The translations under genes and the position numbers were made by a program. This document shows positions 17,548-24,962 of a stretch of 64,000 nucleotides of DNA, piece after piece; the stretch's first letter is position 1; the number at the start of each line of letters is the position of its first letter. The stretch comes from Dyadobacter sp. CY312. GTDB taxonomy: Bacteria > Bacteroidota > Bacteroidia > Cytophagales > Spirosomataceae. Location: NCBI RefSeq assembly GCF_021390535.1, contig NZ_JAJUXG010000013.1:62001-126000 (forward strand), read 5' to 3'. Below the pieces are notes generated by a model. The model ran no database searches, was not told where the DNA came from, and saw nothing but the letters and a program-made list of their open reading frames with translations.

Positions 17548-17859
17548 ACAACTGTTTTTGTTAAAAATTGGAACAAATAGTTAAATATTTTGCCTTGCCG
17601 GAACAGCAAGGACGTACTCTTTTATCCGGAAACATTTGCAGGATTTTTTCCGGTACGTTTGTCAGTTAAAGGTGGCATTTAACTGGTGTTTCGTTCAAAC
17701 GTGATGCAAATATAGAGCAAGGAAAAAATGATCACAATTATTTCTCTATAATTTTAATAGACTTAATAGGATATTTTGTTTTCGTACCACCAAACCACTT
17801 GTTTGACCAAATACCGCCCACTACTTTTGCCAACGTTTTTAAAACTTCATTTCTATTTC
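17548..17859. other. intergenic region with two small hairpins between divergent genes
   Basis: This 312-bp region separates the divergent TlpA-like and membrane-protein genes. It holds a 6-bp hairpin (CCTTGC/GCAAGG, about 17593-17611) and an 8-bp perfect hairpin (CAGTTAAA 17663-17670, TTTAACTG 17678-17685) with a GGTGGCA loop. The frame of the downstream gene is open back to 17776, but that part has no signal-like or conserved content. I see no other gene. Confidence 0.4.
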
Positions 17860-19173
17860 ATGTCTTCTAAAGATACTCCCGTATCGCCTTCCGGATGGAA
17901 AGCGTATGAAAAAATCGCATTGCGTGCTGCGCTCATTTACGCGGTCATCAGCACAATTCCTTTCACTCCTGAATTCTACAAACAGGATTTCGATGCCGGC
18001 TTTAATGTCAATTCTTATCCATTCAGGTGGCTGGATGCCATTTCGCAGAACAAGCCCTGGTTTTTTGCAAGTAACGAAGGAAAGAACTACACAGGCTGGC
18101 TCATCACTGTGTTTGTCTGTATTTTTGCAGGCGTAATCTGGAATTTTATTGATAAAAAACGCAGGGATTATGAACGGCTTTATTATTGGTTTTACACCGC
18201 CGCACGTTACGGCCTGGTTTTGCGGATGTCGTGGTTTGCGTGGGCAAAAGTATTCCCGGTTCAAATGCCATTTCCAACAATAAGCCAGCTTAACACCAAT
18301 CTGGGCGACTTTACGCCCGGTAAACTTTACTGGCTCACCACAGGTGTTTCACCATTTTTCGAGGTGTTTGCAGGTGTTTTTGAGTTGATTGCCACAGTAA
18401 TTATTCTGTACCGACGCACCACCACATTAGGTGCATTGATGATGATTGCGATACTGGTTCCGATCTGGTTTGTGAATATTGGTTACGATGCCGGCGTGGA
18501 GTTAACAAGTCTTCATATTTTAAGTTTGTCACTGATGCTTCTGGTGCGCGACAGCAAGAGATTCTACGAAATTTTGATCGAACACAAAGCGGTTGCACTT
18601 ACCTACGTTCCTAAATTTACTTATCGCCATCATTGGAAAAACCAGATAGGCCTGTTACTAAAATACACCTTCATCCTGTTTTTCGTCCTTTTCAGAGGAT
18701 ATAGTTATGGCAGTCTTTATGCTAACGGAAAGTCGTTTAAATTACCTCTCGAAGATGGATTATCCGAATATGTGGGCCTGTATGATGTAAGCGAATTCAG
18801 GCTCAACAACCGCGCCATTCCGGCAGGTATTGCGGATACAACACGTTGGCAAAATGTGATATTTGAAAAGTTCAACAGCATTAGTATCAAGCTCGACAAA
18901 CCTTTTAAACTCAACACCAAAAACTCCATTCGAACGACCGAATATTATGGCAATATTGGCCGGTATTACTACGGATATTCTGCCGATACCGTCAACCATA
19001 TTTTCACATTGAAGAACCGCGCTGACACGACGAGCACTTTGAAATTTACCTATAAAAAACTTAATAACCAAACACTTACACTTTCAGGAATTAACGAAAG
19101 CAAAGACTCGCTGTACATCGTTCTGACAAAAATAAACAAGCAGTATCCTTTGGAAGAAAAGCGAAAATGGTAA
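17860..19173 (+). CDS. polytopic membrane protein of unknown function (DoxX-like core)
   Basis: The 437-residue protein has about six hydrophobic segments in its first 320 residues, for example ALIYAVISTIPF, GWLITVFVCIFAGVIWNF, LWTTG-like segments near VFAGVFELIATVIILY and LMMIAILVPIWFVNIGY. The arrangement FFEVFAGVFELIATV...RRTTTLGALMMIA recalls DoxX-type proteins. The C-terminal 120 residues are soluble and beta-rich. The start is placed at the ATG of MSSKDTP because the 28 upstream codons read as random sequence. DoxX relation is a guess from the helix pattern. It is followed directly by the riboswitch transcript but has its own stop and a 74-bp gap. Confidence 0.55.
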   Translation: MSSKDTPVSPSGWKAYEKIALRAALIYAVISTIPFTPEFYKQDFDAGFNVNSYPFRWLDAISQNKPWFFASNEGKNYTGWLITVFVCIFAGVIWNFIDKKRRDYERLYYWFYTAARYGLVLRMSWFAWAKVFPVQMPFPTISQLNTNLGDFTPGKLYWLTTGVSPFFEVFAGVFELIATVIILYRRTTTLGALMMIAILVPIWFVNIGYDAGVELTSLHILSLSLMLLVRDSKRFYEILIEHKAVALTYVPKFTYRHHWKNQIGLLLKYTFILFFVLFRGYSYGSLYANGKSFKLPLEDGLSEYVGLYDVSEFRLNNRAIPAGIADTTRWQNVIFEKFNSISIKLDKPFKLNTKNSIRTTEYYGNIGRYYYGYSADTVNHIFTLKNRADTTSTLKFTYKKLNNQTLTLSGINESKDSLYIVLTKINKQYPLEEKRKW

Positions 19174-19247
19174 CGAAAATGACATCAATTTAAAAATTAA
19201 AGTTGGTGGCACAATCCCCGATTTTTTCTAAAATAATGTAGCCAAAC

Positions 19248-19280
19248 TTTGATAATGCCAAAATCCTGAGCTTACCTTTG
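19248..19280 (+). promoter_or_regulatory. Bacteroidota-type promoter for the riboswitch transcript
   Basis: TTTG at 19248-19251 and TACCTTTG at 19273-19280 match the Bacteroidota -33 (TTG/TTTG) and -7 (TAnnTTTG) elements with a 21-bp spacer. Transcription would begin near 19285-19290, just ahead of the riboswitch P1 stem. Confidence 0.7.
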
Positions 19281-19312
19281 CAACGTCTTACAATTACTAC
19301 CTGCAAAGTAAA

Positions 19313-19422
19313 TGTGGATTTATAAAGAAAGAGGGAGAGACAGGCTCTGTGAACTCTTAGCAACTTTCCAGGGTGGAATAAGTGCTAACCTGCCTAAAAC
19401 AATTAGGAACTATAAATTTACA
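19313..19422 (+). promoter_or_regulatory. SAM-I-like (S-box) riboswitch
   Basis: The full S-box architecture can be folded by hand. P1 is 12 bp, including two G-U pairs (19313-19324 with 19411-19422). P2 has AAGAG/CTCTT (329-333 with 354-358 of the 19 kb block) and AGAG/CTCT (336-339 with 345-348) closing an ACAGG loop. The CAGG of that loop (19341-19344) can pair with CCTG (19389-19392), giving the P2-loop/J3-4 pseudoknot of the family. P3 is ACTT-TCC/GGA-AAGT (19363-19383) and P4 is CCTAA/TTAGG (19393-19407). The conserved AGCAAC and GTGCTAA core words are present. Ligand identity (S-adenosylmethionine) is inferred from these features. The start codon of a short peptide lies 4 nt after P1, so translational control is possible. 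Confidence 0.8.
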
Positions 19423-19425
19423 ACC

Positions 19426-19515
19426 ATGTCAAACAAACGCTGTGCATCCGGCCCCGCCAAGTGCGGAATTGCAAACAATCACAAATGTTGCCCCGGCGAC
19501 AAATGGAGAAGCTGA
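19426..19515 (+). CDS. 29-residue Cys-rich peptide behind the riboswitch
   Basis: The ATG at 19426 starts 4 nt after the P1 stem, and the frame ends with TGA at 19513-19515. The 29-residue peptide begins MSNKRCASGPAKCG and ends HKCCPGDKWRS, so it has four Cys (6, 13, 21, 22) and a net positive charge. It has no signal peptide. It could be a leader peptide that senses cysteine supply by ribosome stalling, or a functional metal- or thiol-binding miniprotein. No methionine or cysteine biosynthesis gene follows. No Shine-Dalgarno is evident, which is normal for Bacteroidota. That the frame is translated is an inference from its position and composition. Confidence 0.5.
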   Translation: MSNKRCASGPAKCGIANNHKCCPGDKWRS

Positions 19516-19541
19516 AAATTCACCTGTTGAATCCTTAGCTT

Positions 19542-19583
19542 AGTCGCACCGGTTTGATCGAACGCTTTCAGACTGGTGTGACT
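19542..19583 (+). terminator. hairpin between the Cys-rich peptide gene and the YceI gene
   Basis: AGTCGCACCGGT (19542-19553) pairs over 12 bp with ACTGGTGTGACT (19572-19583), including two G-U pairs. Only weak A/T sequence follows, without a true U-run. It could be an attenuator or the expression platform of the riboswitch transcript. No promoter motif was found between it and the YceI gene. Confidence 0.5.
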
Positions 19584-19639
19584 ATAAAATCATTAGTATA
19601 TAAAATCCATAGGTTAAATAAATTAAATAAAACTATATC

Positions 19640-20281
19640 ATGAAAAAGACCGTATTATCCATCTTGTCTCTTACTGCTTTCGGACTGTTTTCTTTCGTTG
19701 GGCCTGGTGACAAAAAAGCAAAGGAAACACCATACTCGGTAAATGTGCAGCAAAGCAAACTGGTTTGGAATGCTAAAAAAGTAACCGGTGAGCATTCAGG
19801 ATTAACGCCAATCAAGAGCGGATCGCTGGTGCTGGCAGATGGAAAACTGAAAGGCGGAAGTTTTGACATCAACCTCAAAGACCTGACTGTAACCGACATC
19901 AAAGACGCTGAATACAATGCAAAATTGGTTGGTCATCTTAAAAATGATGACTTCTTTTCGGTTGAAAAACACCCTGTTGCAAGGCTGGAAATTCTCTCAG
20001 CAACACCGGCAGGAGGCAATAAATATGATGTGAAAGGAAAACTGACCATCAAAGGCATTACCAATGATGTGACTTTCCCGGCAGAAGTGACCACCACAGG
20101 TAAAAACCTGAAAGCCCATGCCAAAGTGGTTGTAGACCGCACCAAATATGACATTCGTTACAACTCGAAAACGTTCTTTTCGTCCATAGGAGACAAAGCC
20201 ATTGACGATACCTTTAACCTCGATGTTGACCTGGTTGCAACCGAAGCTGCTGCCGGTAAAGTAGCGAGCAAGACGAAGTAG
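19640..20281 (+). CDS. YceI family secreted protein
   Basis: This 213-residue protein has a signal peptide (VLSILSLTAFGLFSFVG) and then a YceI-like lipocalin barrel of normal length. It shows SKLVWNAKKVTGEHSG, LKGGSFDINLKDLTVTD, HLKNDDFFSVEKHP, GKLTIKGITNDVTFP and VDRTKYDIRYNS, all family hallmarks. YceI proteins bind amphiphilic molecules such as polyisoprenoids in the periplasm. No own promoter is visible in the 56 bp between the upstream hairpin and the ATG, so it may be co-transcribed with the riboswitch and the Cys-rich peptide. That would put a lipid-binding protein under S-adenosylmethionine control, an unusual combination. Confidence 0.85.
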   Translation: MKKTVLSILSLTAFGLFSFVGPGDKKAKETPYSVNVQQSKLVWNAKKVTGEHSGLTPIKSGSLVLADGKLKGGSFDINLKDLTVTDIKDAEYNAKLVGHLKNDDFFSVEKHPVARLEILSATPAGGNKYDVKGKLTIKGITNDVTFPAEVTTTGKNLKAHAKVVVDRTKYDIRYNSKTFFSSIGDKAIDDTFNLDVDLVATEAAAGKVASKTK

Positions 20282-20305
20282 GTTTTTTAGTGAAATGTTA
20301 GTGGA

Positions 20306-20423
20306 GAGTTTACAGTTTTTAGTAAATAGTTTACAGTGAGAAGTAAAGAAAGTATTTAGTTCACAGTAAACAGTTTACAGACGCGGTTTACACAAAAAGT
20401 GACCATGTAAATACTGTAAACTC
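20306..20423. repeat. cluster of GTTTACAG-type repeats with an inverted pair
   Basis: The word GTTTACAG occurs at 20308-20315, 20329-20336 and 20373-20380, with the variant GTTCACAG at 20359-20366. The reverse-complement words CTGTAAAC and CTGTGAAC follow near 20414-20440. GAGTTTACAG (20306-20315) and CTGTAAACTC (20414-20423) form a perfect 10-bp inverted pair. The segment up to 20460 continues with repeated CTTCTCACTT words. It has no coding content and looks like a decayed or slippage-born repeat. Confidence 0.6.
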
Positions 20424-20473
20424 AAAACTGTGAACTCCAAACTTCTCACTTCTCACTTAACACACCGCCATAC

Positions 20474-20609
20474 TCCTGATTAGGTGATGAACAGGAAGAC
20501 AGGTGGCTCTTGTCGAGGTTACACCGCCACATCAGATGGAGCAGGAACTGCAGGCTCCCCCGCGCTATCTGGTTGGTAGTTTCGCCAGACTGTCATCACC
20601 TAATCAGGA
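20474..20609. ncRNA. 136-bp structured palindromic element upstream of the TonB receptor
   Basis: Perfect 17-bp inverted repeats (20474-20490 and 20593-20609) enclose 102 bp that can fold further. GTGGC pairs with GCCAC near 20502-20530. CAGAT/ATCTG and GGAGC/GCTCC form a second arm near 20531-20571. TCTGG/CCAGA can form an alternative third arm to about 20589. A multi-armed RNA closed by a long stem would result. It lies 130 bp before the TonB receptor start. It matches no riboswitch consensus that I can recall (cobalamin, TPP and FMN core words are missing). It could be a regulatory RNA element or a MITE-like insertion with 17-bp terminal repeats. The type is uncertain. Confidence 0.45.
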
Positions 20610-20738
20610 AATTAATTACGTATATACCAAGTCGTGATATCATCCCGAAATGCAAGATTACAACACTACTGCTTTTACAGCCCCCTCCTCTCTCTAACAT
20701 TACCAATCCATTAACGTTACTATCAACCTCAACCTAGT

Positions 20739-23489
20739 ATGAGAAAATATCTTCCTATTCTATTTATTCTGCTCTCCACCGCCGCATTCGCCCAACGAAC
20801 ATTAACGGGAACGGTTACAGACGCCGGCAGTAAACTGGCGCTGCCGGGTGTTACGGTCACAATTAAACATACCAAACAAGGTACCATAACCGATGCCGAA
20901 GGACGTTTCAGCCTCAATCTGGTGAAAGGAGAAACCCTGGTTTTTTCTTATCTCAGTTTTGCTACTCAGGAAGTTCCTGTGACCAAATCGGATGAATACA
21001 GCGTTGCGCTGCTCCCTTCGACACATACTCTGGGTGAGGTGCAGGTGGTAGGTTCCAGAAATGCAAACAGGACTAAACTGGATTCTCCCGTACCGGTGGA
21101 TGTTATTGACCTGAAACCGTTACTTGAATCCGCACCGCAGGTGAGCATCACACAGCTGCTTCAATATGTATCACCATCTTTTCATTCAGTAAACGGAAGT
21201 AACGCTGGTGACGCCGGATCGGCACTCAATCTTTCGCAACTGCGAGGTTTGGGGGTGGATCAATTATTAGTACTTGTAAATGGCAAGCGCCGTCACAAAA
21301 GTTCTAACATTAACTGGGGTGGCCTGGGAAACGGAGCAACAGGATATGACCTTAATTCGATCCCGACCGCTTCCATCGAAAGAGTCGAAGTACTGAGAGA
21401 CGGTGCTGCTGCTCAATATGGTTCGGATGCGATTGCAGGTGTGATCAATATTGTATTATCCCAAAGTACAGACAAGTTGTCTCTTACTTCGACCGCAAGC
21501 ACGCGCCGTCGCGGGGATGGAACAACCACCCGCACCAGTGCCAATTACGGATTTGCTCTTGGGAAAAGTGGCGGTTATCTCAACACCACGGCTGAATTTG
21601 CTACTCAGGCCATTGGTATCCTTCCGGGCCGGGACGACGCAGGGCTTTACCTTGGTCCGATTTATGGCGGCGGGGCTAACACAAGAAATTACGACGCAAT
21701 ATACACACGTGAAATTGACGAGGCCATTTTAGCGGATCGTGGCCTTACACGTCACAATTTTAACCGCCGTGCAGGTGGATCAAACAAAGCAAAAGACGCC
21801 CTGCTGTTTTTTAATGCAGCCATTCCTTTGAAACAAAATGCGGAGCTGTACACCTTCGGGGGAATCAGTCACCGTAACTCCCAGTTTACTGCTGTATACC
21901 GCCTTCCGGGATGGACGGAGCGTAACAATGCATTCCTTTATCCGGATGGTTTTTTGCCCAACATGGACAATATCATTACAGACAAATCTCTGGCAATTGG
22001 CATCAAAAGCAAGATCAGTAATTGGGATGTAGACATTTCTAATGTATACGGCAAGAATGATTTTGGCAATGTGATTACCAATTCCCTGAATGCTAGCCTG
22101 GGCCAGCGTAGCCCGACTACCTTTGATGCAGGAAGCTACAATGCAAGCCAGAATACAGGAAGTCTGGACATCAGCCGCTATTTCGAAAAAGCATTAAAAG
22201 GTGTCAACGTCGCATTCGGAGCACAGTATCGGGTTGAAACTTATCAGATTATTGCCGGAGAAGAAGCTTCCTATTCCAAGGCTGACCTTCGCACAGTATA
22301 TGGGCTGGATACCACTGCTGCCGGCATTGTTTACAATACCAAAGAAGGACAAATCGGGCTGAACGGGCTCTCTCCCGGTTCACAGATACACGCAGGTTTC
22401 CGGCCAGAAAATGCTGTAAATGTGAACAGGTCCATATTGGCAGGTTATGCAGATATTGAAGCGAACATCACCAGCAAATGGCTTGTTTCAGCGGCTTTGC
22501 GTCTCGAAAACTTTTCGAGCGTTGGCAATGTCACAACCTATAAGTTTGCCTCAAAATACAGCATCACCGATTGGCTCGGACTACGCGGATCACATAACAC
22601 GGGCTTCCGCGCACCCGATCTTGCACAATATTATTACACCGAAACTTCAACCAGTTTCCAGCAGGGAAGAGCGATTGATCAGGTGACGGCTTCCAACCAG
22701 AGTGCTGCCACAAGAGCGCTCGGGATCCCGACATTAACCCCTGAAAAATCAAAAGGATACACATTGGGTTTCACCACACAGCCGTTCCGGAACTTTGAGT
22801 TCACCGCAGACGCCTACCTTGTGGATGTCAATAACAGAGTAGGCAACACTGGTAATTTCTCTGCTACGGATGTGAATCTGCCCGTGGAAGTAAGATCGCT
22901 TTTTGTTCAAACCGGTACCACGCAAGCCAAGTTTTTCTACAACTCTTTCAGCACGCGCACAAAGGGGTTGGAATTGACAGGAAGCTACCGCACGCCATTC
23001 CGCAAAGGAGCTTTGACATTGTTGTTTGGAGCCAATTTCGTAAACAATCAGGTTACCAAAGTGAACACTCCGCAAGGATTGGAAGCATATCGTTACATCA
23101 TTTTCAACGATGGCGAAAAGGCTCGTGTGACCTCACACATTCCCGGAAGAAAAATGAATTTACAGGGAACATTTAAGATTGGAAAACTGACTTACATGGC
23201 AAGGGCAATTTACTTCGGCTCGGTTACAACGGCTTCTGCCCAAAATGCAAATTTCCCCCAGCCAGATTATTTCTATCAAAAGCTGAACCCGATATGGGTG
23301 GTGGATGCATCTGTTGCCTATTCCCTGACCAAATCGATACAAGGGGTGATCGGCGTTAACAATGCATTTAACGAACTGGGCGATTACACGGATCCCAAGT
23401 TATCAGCACTCAACAATCCGTCGGTGATAGGTCTTCAAAATGGTAGCGCTGGTATACAGCCATTCATCCGGATTACAGCCAAACTTTAA
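20739..23489 (+). CDS. TonB-dependent outer-membrane receptor with CarboxypepD_reg-like domain
   Basis: The 916-residue receptor begins with a signal peptide (ILFILLSTAAFAQ). A CarboxypepD_reg-like domain follows at about 20-100 (LTGTVTDAGSKLALPGVTVTI, TITDAEGRFSLNL). The plug domain covers about 110-240 and includes ASIERVEVLRDGAAAQYGSDAIAGVINIVL. The 22-stranded barrel ends in FIRITAKL. It lacks the longer SusC features and no SusD follows. Instead a DUF4397 lipoprotein gene starts 19 bp downstream, which suggests a two-gene uptake unit. The substrate is not evident; iron chelates, cofactors or oligomers are all possible. The long, structured upstream region may regulate it. Confidence 0.9.
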   Translation: MRKYLPILFILLSTAAFAQRTLTGTVTDAGSKLALPGVTVTIKHTKQGTITDAEGRFSLNLVKGETLVFSYLSFATQEVPVTKSDEYSVALLPSTHTLGEVQVVGSRNANRTKLDSPVPVDVIDLKPLLESAPQVSITQLLQYVSPSFHSVNGSNAGDAGSALNLSQLRGLGVDQLLVLVNGKRRHKSSNINWGGLGNGATGYDLNSIPTASIERVEVLRDGAAAQYGSDAIAGVINIVLSQSTDKLSLTSTASTRRRGDGTTTRTSANYGFALGKSGGYLNTTAEFATQAIGILPGRDDAGLYLGPIYGGGANTRNYDAIYTREIDEAILADRGLTRHNFNRRAGGSNKAKDALLFFNAAIPLKQNAELYTFGGISHRNSQFTAVYRLPGWTERNNAFLYPDGFLPNMDNIITDKSLAIGIKSKISNWDVDISNVYGKNDFGNVITNSLNASLGQRSPTTFDAGSYNASQNTGSLDISRYFEKALKGVNVAFGAQYRVETYQIIAGEEASYSKADLRTVYGLDTTAAGIVYNTKEGQIGLNGLSPGSQIHAGFRPENAVNVNRSILAGYADIEANITSKWLVSAALRLENFSSVGNVTTYKFASKYSITDWLGLRGSHNTGFRAPDLAQYYYTETSTSFQQGRAIDQVTASNQSAATRALGIPTLTPEKSKGYTLGFTTQPFRNFEFTADAYLVDVNNRVGNTGNFSATDVNLPVEVRSLFVQTGTTQAKFFYNSFSTRTKGLELTGSYRTPFRKGALTLLFGANFVNNQVTKVNTPQGLEAYRYIIFNDGEKARVTSHIPGRKMNLQGTFKIGKLTYMARAIYFGSVTTASAQNANFPQPDYFYQKLNPIWVVDASVAYSLTKSIQGVIGVNNAFNELGDYTDPKLSALNNPSVIGLQNGSAGIQPFIRITAKL

Positions 23490-23508
23490 CAGAAAAGAAC
23501 TTCATATT

Positions 23509-24318
23509 ATGAAAACGAAAAATATTTTCACGTCAGAATCTGTTTTCAAAACACTGCTGGCAACACTTATTGGTGCAACCACATTGTCGGGCTGCGAGGA
23601 TTCCAGCTACCTTGATGTGGACGCATCTGACCGTCCGGCACTCAGCGCTTTTATCAGTTTTGTCAATGCAAGACCAGTTAACGAAAATCTGAATTTCTGG
23701 ACTTTCACGGATAAAATCTCGCCTGCTCCCATACCGGTAAATGTCGCTTCGGCTTACTACCCTACCGTTTTCGGCAGTGTACAGATCAACTTCACCGAAG
23801 CCAACAACACAGGTTACAAAGCATCTTATCAGTTTGGCAACAGTCCAACTTTTTCAGCAACGGGCAGGCCAAATGGCCCGATTGCTACATTTTATCATAC
23901 CGTGGTGGCAGCAAGAACAAGCAGTAACAAGGCCGATTCACTCATTCTTTTTTACGATGATTTGAAGGCTCCGGATGCAGGAAAAGCTAAATTACGCTTC
24001 GTCAACTTATCGCCTGGCGCAGGCACATTGAATGTGTTAAATGGCAGCACCGCGCTTTTCAGCAATGTGGCCTATGGCAGAGCCGCAAATTCATCTCTCT
24101 CGGGAGAAGCGTTAAGTGCGTGGTCATTGGGGCCATTTCAGAGCGTGAATCCAGGTCAATACGACTTGAATTTCACCAATTCAATCACTGGTAATGCAGT
24201 AGGTACGGCAAAGTCTGTAACGCTGGAAAGTGGGAAAATTTACACCGTATTTACAAATGGCCTGATTGGCGGCGCACCCTCTTTTTCAGTCTCAACGATC
24301 GAACATCCAGTAAAATAA
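23509..24318 (+). CDS. DUF4397 domain lipoprotein paired with the TonB receptor
   Basis: The protein has 269 residues. The start is the ATG at 23509, where a type II signal peptide begins (KTLLATLIGATTLSGC, lipobox LSGC). The frame is open upstream to 23440, but that part overlaps the receptor gene. The C-terminal half carries the DUF4397 pattern, KLRFVNLSPGAGTLNVLNG and QYDLNFTNSITG, ending in KIYTVFTNGLIGG. Such lipoproteins are surface-exposed or periplasmic, often beside TonB receptors. Here it may cap or feed the receptor as SusD does for SusC, but that is an inference from synteny only. Confidence 0.8.
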   Translation: MKTKNIFTSESVFKTLLATLIGATTLSGCEDSSYLDVDASDRPALSAFISFVNARPVNENLNFWTFTDKISPAPIPVNVASAYYPTVFGSVQINFTEANNTGYKASYQFGNSPTFSATGRPNGPIATFYHTVVAARTSSNKADSLILFYDDLKAPDAGKAKLRFVNLSPGAGTLNVLNGSTALFSNVAYGRAANSSLSGEALSAWSLGPFQSVNPGQYDLNFTNSITGNAVGTAKSVTLESGKIYTVFTNGLIGGAPSFSVSTIEHPVK

Positions 24319-24320
24319 AT

Positions 24321-24374
24321 AGCTTTTAGCTTTTAGCTTTTAGCTTTTAGCTTTTAGCTTTTAGCTTTTAGCTT
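24321..24374. repeat. 7-bp tandem repeat (AGCTTTT), about 7.7 copies
   Basis: Seven exact copies of AGCTTTT run from 24321 to 24369, followed by a partial AGCTT and then seven A. The array begins 2 bp after the stop codon of the DUF4397 gene. All copies are identical, which points to recent slippage. It lies in the 3' untranslated region and cannot change a reading frame. Confidence 0.95.
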
Positions 24375-24400
24375 AAAAAAACAGACTATTGTGAGTATAC

Positions 24401-24414
24401 TGTCCGATCGGACA
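24401..24414. promoter_or_regulatory. 14-bp perfect palindrome
   Basis: TGTCCGATCGGACA is a perfect palindrome in the non-coding region between the tandem repeat and the terminator. It has the form of a dimeric repressor site, but no promoter or start follows closely, so a role is not supported by position. Confidence 0.35.
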
Positions 24415-24453
24415 AATAATCTTTAATAATAGTTTAATAGGTGGTTATAGTTT

Positions 24454-24491
24454 AATCTCCGTCGGAAAGAGTTTTCCAACGGAGATTTTTG
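24454..24491 (+). terminator. intrinsic terminator of the TonB receptor / DUF4397 unit
   Basis: AATCTCCGT (24454-24462) pairs with ACGGAGATT (24479-24487), with an inner GGAAA/TTTCC stem, followed by TTTTTG. It lies 135 bp past the DUF4397 stop, after the tandem repeat. Confidence 0.8.
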
Positions 24492-24549
24492 TTTAAAAGA
24501 TGCAACCTCACATTTCACTTCTTTCTTGGCGATATATGTTTTGTAGTGG

Positions 24550-24690
24550 ATAGTCAAGCACGAAGCGTGCGCAGGCCGGGCAAAAAAGCGGGGTGTGCGG
24601 TAGCTACAGCGTGGAAGCTTTTTTTTGCCTTGATTTTTTTGCGGCCGCCGCTGCGGTTACTTTTTTTATCAAGAAAAAAAGTAAGGCTAC
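24550..24690. repeat. AT-run hairpin repeat, copy 1
   Basis: This non-coding stretch carries the perfect stem TTACTTTTTTT (24657-24667) and AAAAAAAGTAA (24674-24684), preceded by a GC-rich patch with GCGGCCGC. The same design recurs at 35666-35691. Such runs are common between genes in Bacteroidota and create false Lys/Phe-rich reading frames. The rest of 24492-24962 shows no gene. Confidence 0.5.
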
Positions 24691-24962
24691 TGGAAGCCTT
24701 TAAATTACCCTCTTTTGTAAGAATTGAACATCTAAAAGCAAGCTGTATACTGATTCTGAACACCTTGAATTTACTCATGCAATTTTAGCAGCGATGTGAT
24801 CCATTAAGAGTTAGTAGAGAACACATCGCCAATATCAACGCCATTTTTATACTCAGGAACGTCAGAGGGCGATGCTTGAGCTTGTTGGTTTAGATTCCTC
24901 CTCAATTCAAATATTTTTCTATCCCCTAAAAAACATCCGCCGTCCCCTTCTCACTTCTCCCC

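Noticed and set aside
20474..20609. Cobalamin, TPP or FMN riboswitch before the TonB receptor
   Set aside because: The conserved core words of those classes are missing, although the position before a TonB receptor made cobalamin an obvious candidate.
24321..24374. Possible CRISPR-like or other array
   Set aside because: The unit is only 7 bp with no spacers. It is a simple tandem repeat.
24554..24778. Minus-strand frame with Lys/Ser-rich product
   Set aside because: It is made of homopolymer runs in the AT-run hairpin repeat and shows no coding character.
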